DNA of 64,000 bases from G963662675 sp963676845 (GTDB lineage: Bacteria; Bacteroidota; Bacteroidia; Bacteroidales; Prolixibacteraceae). The position numbers were made by a program, and so were the translations under genes. Under the pieces are notes generated by a model, which ran no database searches, was not told where the DNA came from, and saw only the letters and a program-made list of their open reading frames with translations. This document shows, one piece after another, positions 18,394-27,327 of this stretch. The DNA lies in the NCBI GenBank assembly GCA_963676845.2, contig CAXXKK010000031.1, forward strand, positions 62,001 to 126,000, written 5' to 3'. Each line of letters starts with the position of its first letter. The first letter of the stretch is position 1.

Positions 18394-18440
18394 TGCTTTA
18401 TTTGAAACTATCTAAGCTAAAGTTTTTAGGATTTTCTTCT

Positions 18441-19753
18441 TTATCGATTGTTGAGGGCTTTTTTATATGTTTCTAATGCTCTAATTCTTGCTGTTTTATG
18501 ATTGATCATTGGTTTAGTGTATTTGTCAGTGCCAAATTCTGGGATCCATCTTTTTATGTATTCAAATTCAGGATCAAATTTTTGTTGCTGTCGTTCAGGA
18601 TTAAAAATCCGGAAATAGGGAGCAGCGTCACATCCTGATCCGGAAGCCCACTGCCAACCACCATTATTTGAGGCCAACTCATAATCGAGGAGTTTTTCTG
18701 CAAAATATGCTTCACCCCACCTCCAGTCAATAAGCAGGTGCTTGCATAAAAAGCTGGCTGTAATCATGCGCCACACGGTTGTGCATATATCCAGTCTCAT
18801 TGAGTTGTCGCATGCCTGCATCTACCATGGGGTATCCGGTTGTCACCTTCGCACCAGCGTTTGAAATCTTTTTCAGAGTTTAGCCATGGAATATGATCAT
18901 AAGCCGGTTTAAACGAATTTTTCACAACATGTGGGAAATGCCATAAAATATCCATGTAGAAGTTTCTCCAGATCAATTCATTCAGAAATACAGAAGAGTA
19001 TTCTTGTGCCAATTTTGTAAGATGACGAATACTTATTGTTCCAAATCGCAGATGAATACCAAGATGTGAAGTTGCATTTAGGGCAGGCAAGTCTCGTTTT
19101 TCTCCGTATTCTTTTAAGAGCTGAATGTCAATTTTTTGATTCGGAATTGGATAAATTCCTGGCCTGAACCCAATATCGTAATGGTGTGTTTTCTTTAATG
19201 GTTGGATTTTAATAAGCTTGTTTAAATGAGATTCCGATGGATAAGCTGTTAAGTCATTGTCAAAGAGTTTAGAAAGCCATTTTTTACCGTATGGTGTAAA
19301 AACAGAATAAGGTTTCCCGTCGTCTTTGAGAATATCATTTTTGTGAAAGATGATATGGTCTTTGAAAGATTCCAGTTTTATGCCAACTGTTTCGAGATAA
19401 TCATTCACTTGCTTATCTCCTTCGAGTGTATAAGGTTCATAATCTTCATTCGTAAAAACAGTATCAATATTGAATTCAACCACTAAGCGCTTAAATGCAT
19501 TTAACGGTTTTCCATGATAAATCCAAAAGGAACTTCCGTATGACTCGAAAAGTTCCTGCAATTCCTGAACTTTCTTCAAAATGAAACTTACACGGGAGTC
19601 TTGATCTTCAAGGTCATTCAAAATGTTTGAATCGAAAATAAAAATGGGAAGCACCGGATGGTTAGAAGATAATGCTTTGAATAACCCATGGTTGTCTGCA
19701 ACTCTTAAATCCCGGCGAAACCAAAAAATATTGACGTTTTGTTGATTATCCAT
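18441..19753 (-). pseudogene. phrB: Cryptochrome/DNA photolyase, split by two one-base frameshifts
   Basis: Class I photolyase family; repairs UV pyrimidine dimers with light, using FAD. The N-terminal antenna domain (FWFRRDLRVADNHGL) and the start of the FAD domain are in one frame (18797-19753). The C-terminal half (MITASFLCKHLLIDWRWGEAYFAEKLLDYELASNNGGWQWASGSGCD) is in another (18441-18821). Between them the expected TGYPMVDAGMRQLNETGYMHNRV lies in the third frame. Removing one base near 18843 (AA run) and one near 18771 (GG run) restores about 436 residues with every conserved motif. The protein sequence is otherwise undecayed, which favours sequencing error or a very recent mutation. The GH16-like gene follows 47 bp downstream. 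Confidence 0.85.
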
Positions 19754-19910
19754 TAGAAGATATTTAGGTTTTAATAAAAACAGAAAAATAAACAGAAATG
19801 TTGCAGAAGCTTGTTGATTTATGTCAATTTCAGGACGGTTTTGTATTTGATTCGTTATTTTGTAATCAATTTTAAGAGTTGGACACTAACTTTTTAAAGA
19901 GAGATCAATT

Positions 19911-20936
19911 ATGAAGAGAGGTTTTGCGAGTGATAATAATGCAGGAGTTCATCCTGAGATATTGAAATATTTAGAAGTAGTGAACGAAGGACATGCTGTT
20001 GGCTATGGTGATGACCCGGTTACTGAGGGGGCAATAGCATTGTTTAGGCAGGAGTTTGGCGAAGATATTGATGTTTTTTTCGTGTTTAACGGGACAGGAG
20101 CGAATGTGCTGGCTCTTTCAAGTCTTACTCATAGTTTTAATTCTGTAATTTGTGTAGAAACAGCACATATTCAGGTGGATGAATGTGGCGCTCCCGAAAA
20201 GTTTACTGGTTGCAAATTGTTGCCTGTTCCGAGTTCTGATGGAAAAATTACACCCGAAAGCATAAAAAAACATTTGCATGGTTTTGGCTTTGAGCATCAT
20301 GCGCAGCCGGGGATAATTTCGATTTCGCAAGTTACCGAGCTGGGCACACTTTATTCTGTTGATGAGATAAAAGCAATTACAAATTTGGCTCATGAGCATG
20401 GTATGTACGTTCATATGGATGGTGCTCGCATAGCTAATGCTGCAGTTGCTCTTAATCTTCCATTTAAAAGTTTTACAAAAGATGCAGGCATTGATGTCCT
20501 TTCTTTTGGGGGGACGAAAAATGGAATGATGATGGGGGAGGCGGTTGTATTTTTTAATCCTGAACTTACTAAAAACACAAAATACATTCGAAAACAAAGT
20601 GCCCAGTTGTTTTCAAAGATGAGGTTTGTAAGTGGCCAGTTTCTGGCCTATTTTTATAATGATCTTTGGAAAAAGAATGCCTTACATGCCAATAAAATGG
20701 CAACGATATTACGATCAGATATTGAGAAATTGGGAAAAATAAAATTTACTCAGCCTACAGAAGCGAATGGTGTATTTGCCATTATTCCTCCGGAGATAAT
20801 CCCCCAGCTTCAGAAAGAATATTTTTTCTACGAATGGAACGAATCGAGATCGGAAGTTCGCTGGATGACTTCCTTTGATACAACTGAAGAAGATGTTAAA
20901 GGCTTTGTTGAAACTTTAAAAAGACTGCTTACTTAA
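19911..20936 (+). CDS. ltaE: Low-specificity L-threonine aldolase
   Basis: PLP enzyme (beta-eliminating lyase fold, type I) that cleaves threonine or allo-threonine to glycine and acetaldehyde. It has 341 residues. The cofactor lysine is Lys203 in SFGGTKNGMM, and Asp170 in HMDGARIAN pairs with the pyridine nitrogen. The N-terminal SDNNAGVHPEIL and GYGDDPVTEGA segments are typical. Its stop overlaps the start of the rhomboid gene by one base (TAATG), so the two are translationally coupled. Confidence 0.94.
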   Translation: MKRGFASDNNAGVHPEILKYLEVVNEGHAVGYGDDPVTEGAIALFRQEFGEDIDVFFVFNGTGANVLALSSLTHSFNSVICVETAHIQVDECGAPEKFTGCKLLPVPSSDGKITPESIKKHLHGFGFEHHAQPGIISISQVTELGTLYSVDEIKAITNLAHEHGMYVHMDGARIANAAVALNLPFKSFTKDAGIDVLSFGGTKNGMMMGEAVVFFNPELTKNTKYIRKQSAQLFSKMRFVSGQFLAYFYNDLWKKNALHANKMATILRSDIEKLGKIKFTQPTEANGVFAIIPPEIIPQLQKEYFFYEWNESRSEVRWMTSFDTTEEDVKGFVETLKRLLT

Positions 20937-21643
20937 TGCGTATTTTTAACTATTATCCAAATAAAGATGCAGCGACAAAAGAGCTTGAGAAAAAGATTTT
21001 CAAGCACAGCTTGGTTGTTCCGAGCTTATTTGTTCTTGGATTTTGGTTAGTTTTTATAGTTGAAAATACTTTAGATCTGGAATTTGCAACCTGGGGAATT
21101 TATCCTTTTCATCTTGAAGGTTTAAAAGGGATTCTGTTTTCACCTTTTATTCATGGAGATTTTAAGCATATTGCATCCAATACGGTTCCGTTTTTTGTCT
21201 TGTCTGTTGCCCTTTTCTATTTCTACAGAAAGTTGGCTTATCCTATTTTTTACCTCATCTATTTTTTATCGGGTATTTGTGTTTGGCTGGCTGGACGCGA
21301 AGCCTGGCATATTGGAGCAAGTGGCATTATTTATGGATTGGGAGCTTTTTTGTTTTTTAGTGGGATCTTTAGAAATGATGTGAAATTGCTGACCATTTCT
21401 ATAATTGTCGTTTTTCTGTATGGAAGTCTATTTTGGGGAATATTTCCAATTGATCCAAATATATCATGGGAAGGTCATCTGTGGGGAGGAGTCAGCGGTT
21501 TTGTTTTAAGCATATTTTATCGAAATCAAGGACCACAGCGTTCTTATTACGAGTGGGAAGATGAGGATGACGAAGAGGATGAAAATGAATTTGATAATAT
21601 AACAGAAGCAAAAGAAATAGAAAATTTAAGTGATGGAAACTAA
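20936..21643 (+). CDS. Rhomboid family intramembrane serine protease
   Basis: Polytopic inner-membrane protease of 235 residues with about six helices. The catalytic dyad is visible as Ser129 in HIGASGIIYG and His181 in EGHLWGGVSG, and the helix-2 motif HGDFKHIASN supplies oxyanion residues. A strongly acidic cytoplasmic tail (about 203-225, mostly Asp and Glu) is unusual in length. It is coupled to ltaE by a one-base overlap. Natural substrates are unknown. Confidence 0.93.
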   Translation: MRIFNYYPNKDAATKELEKKIFKHSLVVPSLFVLGFWLVFIVENTLDLEFATWGIYPFHLEGLKGILFSPFIHGDFKHIASNTVPFFVLSVALFYFYRKLAYPIFYLIYFLSGICVWLAGREAWHIGASGIIYGLGAFLFFSGIFRNDVKLLTISIIVVFLYGSLFWGIFPIDPNISWEGHLWGGVSGFVLSIFYRNQGPQRSYYEWEDEDDEEDENEFDNITEAKEIENLSDGN

Positions 21644-21681
21644 AAAATTGATTGATGTTGAAAAACACAATAGAAATTTTC

Positions 21682-21689
21682 TAACTTTG
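21682..21689 (+). promoter_or_regulatory. -7 element of the nusB operon promoter
   Basis: TAACTTTG is an exact TAnnTTTG match, 31 bp before the nusB ATG. A GTTG at 21657-21660 is 21 bp upstream and may act as the -33. Confidence 0.65.
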
Positions 21690-21720
21690 CCCTCCCGAAA
21701 AAATAACAAGTTCTAAAACA

Positions 21721-22683
21721 ATGATTAGCAGAAGAATAATCCGCATTAAAGTATTTCAGGTTTTATATGCCTATTATACATCACCGGACAAGTCGATGAA
21801 TAATTCAGAGAAGGAATTATTTTTTAGTTTTCAAAAGACGTACGATCTGTACCACTATTTAATTCAATTAATTATTGAAATCGCTAATCACGCAGAAGTC
21901 GTTATCGAACGACGCAAGAAAAAGCATTTCCCAACAGAAGAAGATTTAAATCCCAATACTCGTTTTATTGACAACCAGTTGATTCATCAACTTAAAATAA
22001 ATACGAATCTTGAGAAACAACTTGAACAGTCAAAATTGAACTGGTCAAATGAACCGGAATTAATTAAGAAGCTGTACGATATCATGGTCAAAAGTGAGTT
22101 CTATACTCAATATATGACTGCTGAAAAAACTTCCTATGCACAGGATAAAAAGGTGATAGAGAATCTTTTTAATGAGATCCTTCTTCAGTCTGAAGACCTG
22201 ATGATTTTACTCGAGGAACAAAGTATTTACTGGAATGATGATATTGATTTTGTAGTTAGTATGATCATTAAGTCTTTGAAAAAGTTTAAGGAATATTCTG
22301 CGGAGGATCAACGTCTTATGCCGATGTTTAAGGATGTGGAAGATCGTGAGTTTGCCCAAAATTTATTTCGTAAGGTTATTATCAACCGGGATGAAACAAA
22401 AGGAATTGTTTCTGAATATACTGAAAACTGGGATGTAGAACGAATAGCCTTCATTGATAACTTAATAATGGAGATGGCGATAACCGAATTTATGTACTTC
22501 CCATCTATTCCTACTAAAGTTTCTTTAAATGAATATATTGAGCTTGCTAAGTATTACAGTACTCAGAAAAGCAGGCATTTTATTAATGGTATTCTTGATA
22601 AGTCTTTAAAAGCTTTACAAAAAGAAGGGAAAGTTAAGAAAGCAGGCCGTGGACTTATTGGCGAAGACAATCAAACTTCATGA
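21721..22683 (+). CDS. nusB: Transcription antitermination factor NusB (long Bacteroidota form)
   Basis: Binds boxA RNA with NusE (S10) in rRNA antitermination. E. coli NusB has 139 residues; this one has 320. It begins with RRIIRIKVFQVLYAYY and ends with the conserved core ENWDVERIAFIDNLIMEMAITEFMYFPSIPTKVSLNEYIELAKYYST. The helical insert between them (about 25-190) is the lineage-specific expansion. First gene of a same-strand run; it overlaps the next gene by four bases (ATGA). Confidence 0.95.
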   Translation: MISRRIIRIKVFQVLYAYYTSPDKSMNNSEKELFFSFQKTYDLYHYLIQLIIEIANHAEVVIERRKKKHFPTEEDLNPNTRFIDNQLIHQLKINTNLEKQLEQSKLNWSNEPELIKKLYDIMVKSEFYTQYMTAEKTSYAQDKKVIENLFNEILLQSEDLMILLEEQSIYWNDDIDFVVSMIIKSLKKFKEYSAEDQRLMPMFKDVEDREFAQNLFRKVIINRDETKGIVSEYTENWDVERIAFIDNLIMEMAITEFMYFPSIPTKVSLNEYIELAKYYSTQKSRHFINGILDKSLKALQKEGKVKKAGRGLIGEDNQTS

Positions 22684-23114
22684 GGTTTGTTGTTGCCATA
22701 GGATTTTTATTATTGCTTGTTAGTTGCGGCCAGTCAACTTCAAAAAATCAGGAAAGTGCAACTTCGCAAGAAGGTACGATAGAGTTTGTGTTTCAGGAAG
22801 AAATGCATAATTTTGGGAACCTGCAGGCGGGAGAGGTTGTTATTTGTAATTTTAAGTTTACAAATACCGGAGAAGGAAACCTCATTATTGAAAAGGCTGA
22901 AAGTGAATGTGGGTGCATTACTGTTTATTATCCCGAGGAAGGCATTTTGCCCGGAGAATCAGCATATATTGAAGTTGAATTTAATTCTTCCGGTGAAGTT
23001 GGACGGGTTTATAAGGAAATCAGAATTTTCTCGAATGCACAGGAAAATGAAACAGTTTTAGCAATTGTTGCTGATGTAGAGAATGAGTTGTTAAATATTT
23101 ACACAAAAATTTAA
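22680..23114 (+). CDS. DUF1573 domain lipoprotein
   Basis: 144 residues. The signal peptide ends in the lipobox LLVSC (Cys16), so the mature protein is lipidated. The DUF1573 domain is an Ig-like/ASPM-SPD-2-Hydin type fold, seen in FNFGNLQAGEVV-like text (HNFGNLQAGEVVICNFKFTNTG), the ESECGCI motif and GRVYKEIRIFSN. The family is abundant in Bacteroidota, often beside nusB and yajC, but has no defined function. It is translationally coupled to nusB and lies 11 bp before yajC. Confidence 0.88.
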   Translation: MRFVVAIGFLLLLVSCGQSTSKNQESATSQEGTIEFVFQEEMHNFGNLQAGEVVICNFKFTNTGEGNLIIEKAESECGCITVYYPEEGILPGESAYIEVEFNSSGEVGRVYKEIRIFSNAQENETVLAIVADVENELLNIYTKI

Positions 23115-23125
23115 ATAGTCAAAAA

Positions 23126-23440
23126 ATGAATTACTTATTAATGGTTCAACAAGAGGGTGCTGAAGCTAATCCGCTAACCTCATTTTTGCCTTTGGTGTTG
23201 ATTATCGTGATTTTTTATTTCTTTATGATTCGCCCACAAGTTAAAAGACAAAAAGAGCTTAAAAATTTCCGTGAAGCCCTTGCAAAAGGTGATAAAGTAG
23301 TTACTACTGGTGGTATTTACGGAAAAGTTGCTGAGATAAAAGACAACTACGTATTGTTGCAAATAGAGGATAATGTTAAAATCCGTGTTGACAAAAGTGC
23401 TGTCTTAAAAGATTTCTCTGAACAACCTCAACAAAAGTAA
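23126..23440 (+). CDS. yajC: Sec translocon accessory subunit YajC
   Basis: 104 residues with one membrane helix (about 17-38, LPLVLIIVIFYFFMIRPQ) followed by the diagnostic RPQVKRQKE and the soluble TGGIYGKVAEIKDNYV segment. It associates with SecDF/SecYEG at the inner membrane. It is the last gene before a terminator, so nusB-DUF1573-yajC form a transcription unit. Confidence 0.96.
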   Translation: MNYLLMVQQEGAEANPLTSFLPLVLIIVIFYFFMIRPQVKRQKELKNFREALAKGDKVVTTGGIYGKVAEIKDNYVLLQIEDNVKIRVDKSAVLKDFSEQPQQK

Positions 23441-23463
23441 AAGGTATAAACCAGAAATAACTT

Positions 23464-23493
23464 AGGGCAGGCATATAGTCTGCCCTTTTTTTT
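23464..23493 (+). terminator. Terminator after yajC
   Basis: Stem AGGGCAG / CTGCCCT with a nine-base loop, followed by a T tract. The tract runs directly into the -7 element of the next gene. Confidence 0.88.
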
Positions 23494-23500
23494 ATCTTTG
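23493..23500 (+). promoter_or_regulatory. -7 element of the ybbR-coaE operon
   Basis: TATCTTTG, an exact TAnnTTTG match, abuts the yajC terminator. Transcription would begin near 23507, at the first possible GTG codon of the downstream gene. Confidence 0.55.
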
Positions 23501-23505
23501 AGTTC

Positions 23506-24510
23506 GTGGAAAAGAAGTGGTTACATAGTGTCCATTCGTTCTTCAACTTTTTAACCATGAAGAATGACCGCAAATTGGTGATCTACCTGATTTGTGTCGG
23601 GATCGCAACTGTTTTTTGGTTTTTAAATGCCTTGAATAAGGAATATAGTGTAGAACTATCATTCCCTGTTCGGTATACGAATCTGCCCAATAATAAAGTG
23701 CTGGCAAACACTCCGCCAGATCATTTTACCTTAAAGGTGAATTCTTATGGCTTTACTATTTTAAGGCATAAGTTGAGTATGGCATTTTCTCCATTGGTTT
23801 TCAATGTAAATGATTTTACAGATGAAAGAATGGAGGATTCGGAGGAAAGTCGTTTTACGTACAACTCCCGAACTTTTATTCCTCAGATTTCAAATCAGGT
23901 GAGTAATGAACTTGTAATTACTGAAATTCAGCCAGATACAATAAGTTTCTATTTTGATCAGGTAGTTTCACGAAATGTAAAAGTTCTCCCGGATATCACT
24001 TATGATTTAAAGAAACAGCATCATCTGAATGGAGAAATAACAACAACGCCAGATTCGGTTTTGGTTTCTGGTCCTGAGTCGATTCTGGACACGCTTCAAT
24101 ATGTGAAAACAAAATCTCAACATTACAAGGAGTTGGATCAGGAGACACAGCGTAATGTACAATTGGAAGAATTTGACAAACTGGAAATTGAGACTAAACG
24201 AGTTGTATTAAATATTCCTATTGAAGAGTTTACGGAAAAGCAGTTATATGTGCCAATATCCGTAGTTGGTTTGCCGGACAGTCTTTCTGTAACGCTTTTC
24301 CCTAATCAGGCTAGGGTTAATTTTCTGGTTGCTTTAAGTCAATTTTCTGAGATTTTACCGGAAGACTTTGTGTTGAATGTTTCTTATTTAGACATTGAAC
24401 AAAAGAAAGAGTTGTTGGACTTGAACCTTCAATTACAGCCCCCTCATATTCTTTCCGTTTCAATGTACCCGGAACATGTCGAATATTTAATAGAAAAGAA
24501 AGATGATTAA
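23506..24510 (+). CDS. YbbR-like (CdaR-type) protein
   Basis: One N-terminal membrane helix (LVIYLICVGIATVFWFLNAL) is followed by periplasmic YbbR-type beta repeats, seen in FPVRYTNLPNNKVLANTPPDHFTLKVNSYGF, DSVLVSGPESILDTL and IPISVVGLP-like text. In Firmicutes CdaR regulates the diadenylate cyclase CdaA; no cdaA is adjacent here. The frame starts with GTG at 23506, which would be almost leaderless given the -7 box at 23493-23500. ATG at 23557 (MKNDRK) is the safer start, 317 residues. It overlaps coaE by eight bases. Confidence 0.85.
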   Translation: MEKKWLHSVHSFFNFLTMKNDRKLVIYLICVGIATVFWFLNALNKEYSVELSFPVRYTNLPNNKVLANTPPDHFTLKVNSYGFTILRHKLSMAFSPLVFNVNDFTDERMEDSEESRFTYNSRTFIPQISNQVSNELVITEIQPDTISFYFDQVVSRNVKVLPDITYDLKKQHHLNGEITTTPDSVLVSGPESILDTLQYVKTKSQHYKELDQETQRNVQLEEFDKLEIETKRVVLNIPIEEFTEKQLYVPISVVGLPDSLSVTLFPNQARVNFLVALSQFSEILPEDFVLNVSYLDIEQKKELLDLNLQLQPPHILSVSMYPEHVEYLIEKKDD

Positions 24511-25090
24511 AGTTGGTATTACGGGTGGAATAGGAAGTGGTAAATCTACAGTGTGTAATTTTTTTAGGTTATTGGGCATTCCCGTTTTTGAAGCAGACAA
24601 GGAATCTAAAAAATTGGTTAATACCTCCCCGAAAATTAAAAATTCACTTAAAAACTTATTTGGAAAAGATATTTACCTTTCGGATGACACCATTGACCGA
24701 AAAAGATTAGCTGGCTTAATCTTTAATTCACCACCTTTGCTCGAAACTGTAAATTCGATTATTCATCCAGAGGTAAGAAATTACTTTGAAGAATGGTGTG
24801 AAAAACAAAACTCACCTTATATCGTTTATGAAGCAGCTATTCTTTTTGAAACCGGATTTTATAAAACAATTGATCTTTCAATTCTGGTTACAGCACCTGT
24901 TGAGGATCGCATAAAAAGAGTAATTATCAGGGAAAATGCGACAGAAGAAGAAGTTAAAAGTCGAATTTCTAAACAATGGACAGATAAACAGAAAGAGGAT
25001 TTGGCTGATTTTATAATAAAAAATAATAATGAGGAACTCTTAATTCCTCAACTTTTAGAATTAGATAAAAAGATTAGAACACATGGCTAA
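24503..25090 (+). CDS. coaE: Dephospho-CoA kinase
   Basis: Phosphorylates the 3'-OH of dephospho-CoA, the last step of coenzyme A synthesis. It has 195 residues, with P-loop GGIGSGKST at 8-16, the CoA-domain segment IFEADKESKKLV-like (PVFEADKES), HPEVRNYF and the lid region around RVIIRENATEEEV. It overlaps its neighbours at both ends (8 bases each), so it is translated as part of the operon. Confidence 0.96.
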   Translation: MIKVGITGGIGSGKSTVCNFFRLLGIPVFEADKESKKLVNTSPKIKNSLKNLFGKDIYLSDDTIDRKRLAGLIFNSPPLLETVNSIIHPEVRNYFEEWCEKQNSPYIVYEAAILFETGFYKTIDLSILVTAPVEDRIKRVIIRENATEEEVKSRISKQWTDKQKEDLADFIIKNNNEELLIPQLLELDKKIRTHG

Positions 25091-25817
25091 ATTTGGAAAA
25101 TGGATTGCTGGAGGATTAGGATGGGCCTTTTTAGGACCAATTGGTGGAATTATGGGATTTGTCCTCGGGTCGATGTTTGAAAACGAGAAAGGATTTACGA
25201 CCGAAGGAGCAGGAGCAGGTCATGCAACACGGACAACGACTGGTGGATACGTAATGAGTTTGCTGGTGCTGGTTGCTGCAGTGATGAAAGCTGACGGAAA
25301 GGTGCTTAAATCTGAACTTAATTATGTGAAAGATTTCTTTGTACGCTCTTTTGGAGCTTCTTCAGCACAGGAGGCGACAAAATTATTAAGGGATTTATTG
25401 AACCAAAATATTCCTGTTACCGATGTCTGTAGACAGATTGAAAAGAATATGGATTACTCATCGCGCTTGCAATTGCTGCATTTCTTGTTTGGGATAGCAC
25501 AGGCTGACGGAAATGTTGATGCAAGTGAGCAAAGGTTAATTGATCAAATTGCCAGTACAATGGGAATCTCAGGTAAAGATTATGAGTCAATTAAATCGAT
25601 GTTTGTTGCAAATACAGATGCTGCTTACAAGATTCTGGAAGTTGAACCAAATGCAACCGACGAGGAAATTAAGAAAGCTTACCGTAAAATGGCAATGAAA
25701 TATCACCCTGATAAAGTGAGTTATTTGGGAGACGATTTCCAGAAAGCTGCAAAAGAGAAGTTTCAGAAGGTTAATGAAGCTTATGAGAATCTTAAAAAGG
25801 AACGAAATCTGGTTTAA
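25083..25817 (+). CDS. TerB-DnaJ domain co-chaperone (DjlA-like)
   Basis: 244 residues. A Gly-rich hydrophobic N-terminus (about 8-32) could anchor it in the membrane. A TerB-like helical domain (about 52-165, VMKADGKVLKSELNYVKDFF and AQADGNVDASEQRLI) and a C-terminal J domain (about 176-240) with the HPD motif in YHPDKV follow. The order anchor-TerB-DnaJ is that of DjlA, which stimulates DnaK ATPase at the membrane. It starts eight bases inside coaE. Confidence 0.92.
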   Translation: MAKFGKWIAGGLGWAFLGPIGGIMGFVLGSMFENEKGFTTEGAGAGHATRTTTGGYVMSLLVLVAAVMKADGKVLKSELNYVKDFFVRSFGASSAQEATKLLRDLLNQNIPVTDVCRQIEKNMDYSSRLQLLHFLFGIAQADGNVDASEQRLIDQIASTMGISGKDYESIKSMFVANTDAAYKILEVEPNATDEEIKKAYRKMAMKYHPDKVSYLGDDFQKAAKEKFQKVNEAYENLKKERNLV

Positions 25818-25826
25818 TATCATACT

Positions 25827-26657
25827 ATGCAATACATAAAAGTATCGTTTACGCTTAAGCCTGACAATGAAACGAATCGGGAGATTCTGACGGCATATCT
25901 TTCAGAACTGGATTTTGAAAGTTTCGATGAAACGGAAAATGAATTGAATGCTTTCTATCCGATTGGCAAGGTTCAGTCTTCTGAGATTAAGGATTGCCTT
26001 CAAAACATTCCTTTTGAAGTTCAGTTTAAGGAAGAGGAAATGCCCGATATTAATTGGAATGAAGAATGGGAGAAAAACTATTTCCAACCTTTGCTTATTG
26101 ACGATACGTGTTTAATTCGAGCTCCTTTCCATAAGGAATATCCATCAGCAAAATACGAAATTGTTATTGAGCCAAACATGGCTTTTGGAACCGGGAATCA
26201 CGAAACTACATCTTTAATGGTTGAGCATCTTTTAGGCTTGAACCTCGATGGAATTTCTGTATTAGACATGGGGTGTGGAACGGGTATTCTTGGAATTTTT
26301 GCGTCGATGTTAGGCTGTAAAGATGTTACTGCTATAGATATTGATCGTTGGTCTTACGAAGCTACTCAGGAGAATACTAAGCTGAATAATATTCCAAATG
26401 TTGAAGCTTTTATGGGAGATGCCAGTTTATTGGGTGATAAAACCTTTGACCTTATATTGGCAAATATTCAGAAAAACATCATTTTACAGGATATTGAAAA
26501 GTATATTTCAGTTTTAAATGATGATGGAATATTGATTGTAAGTGGTTTTTATAAAGATGATTTGGAAGATATATTGGCAAAAGCTTCTGAGTTATTTCTG
26601 CAAAAATTAATCATCAAAGAGAAGAATAATTGGATCGCTTGTTCTTTTAAAAAATAA
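25827..26657 (+). CDS. prmA: Ribosomal protein L11 methyltransferase
   Basis: SAM-dependent enzyme that trimethylates L11. It has 276 residues, with an N-terminal substrate-recognition domain (about 1-100), MAFGTGNHETT, SAM motif I VLDMGCGTGILGIFASMLG and the catalytic-type DLILANIQKNI. Nine bases separate it from the DnaJ-domain gene and four from the PLD-fold gene, so it is within the operon. Confidence 0.96.
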   Translation: MQYIKVSFTLKPDNETNREILTAYLSELDFESFDETENELNAFYPIGKVQSSEIKDCLQNIPFEVQFKEEEMPDINWNEEWEKNYFQPLLIDDTCLIRAPFHKEYPSAKYEIVIEPNMAFGTGNHETTSLMVEHLLGLNLDGISVLDMGCGTGILGIFASMLGCKDVTAIDIDRWSYEATQENTKLNNIPNVEAFMGDASLLGDKTFDLILANIQKNIILQDIEKYISVLNDDGILIVSGFYKDDLEDILAKASELFLQKLIIKEKNNWIACSFKK

Positions 26658-26661
26658 CGAA

Positions 26662-27327
26662 ATGAAAGAGCTGATTAATTATTTCAAGCAACAGTATGGT
26701 AAATCATATTCTACGGAGAATGATACAGTTGTTGCTGATTTAATTAATTGTCTGAACCGGGAACAGAGAGACGAATTGAAAAGTCGGCTTTTTCATGAAG
26801 CTCGAATTTTGGATCATGAAACTCAAAATGGTGATGTTTTCAATTGGCTGGAATATTGTTTAGAGATAATCGAGAAATATACATTTCGTTTTCATAAAGT
26901 ATATTTTAGCCCGGGGAATGATATCCTTGATACAATTTCAGATTTAATAAAAGAGGCTGAGTCAACAATCGATCTTTGTGTTTTTACAATTACCGATTCC
27001 CGTTTGGCTCGTCAGCTTTCAGATGCAGAAAGAAGGGGCGTAGAAATTCGCATCATTACTGATGATCGGAAGGTTTTTGATCATGGTTCAGAAATTTTTC
27101 CTTTAAGTCATTCTGGTATAAAAGTGAAGATTGATCATTCGCAATATCACATGCACCACAAGTTTGGAATTATCGATCAGCGGATTGCATTTACAGGAAG
27201 TTTTAACTGGACATATACCGCCTCAAAGCACAATCAGGAAAACTTGTTGGTTACTTCTAAATTTGATTTGATGAAGCAATATTCTGAAGAATTTGAACGC
27301 TTGTGGGGTGAAATGTTTTCCCTCTAA
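26662..27327 (+). CDS. PLD-superfamily protein with a single HKD motif (Nuc/cardiolipin-synthase-like)
   Basis: 221 residues. The first 85 residues are helical and not recognised. The rest is a phospholipase D fold with one HxKxxxxD motif in HHKFGIIDQ, followed by GSFNWTYTAS. One-motif members such as the endonuclease Nuc work as dimers that build one active site from two copies. There is no signal peptide, so a cytoplasmic nuclease-like or structural role is more likely than lipid synthesis. Four bases separate it from prmA. The convergent yfcE-type gene overlaps its end by four bases. Confidence 0.82.
   Translation: MKELINYFKQQYGKSYSTENDTVVADLINCLNREQRDELKSRLFHEARILDHETQNGDVFNWLEYCLEIIEKYTFRFHKVYFSPGNDILDTISDLIKEAESTIDLCVFTITDSRLARQLSDAERRGVEIRIITDDRKVFDHGSEIFPLSHSGIKVKIDHSQYHMHHKFGIIDQRIAFTGSFNWTYTASKHNQENLLVTSKFDLMKQYSEEFERLWGEMFSL

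Noticed and set aside
20118..20597. 159-residue open frame opposite ltaE
   Set aside because: Antisense to the conserved PLP-enzyme gene, with no recognisable protein features.
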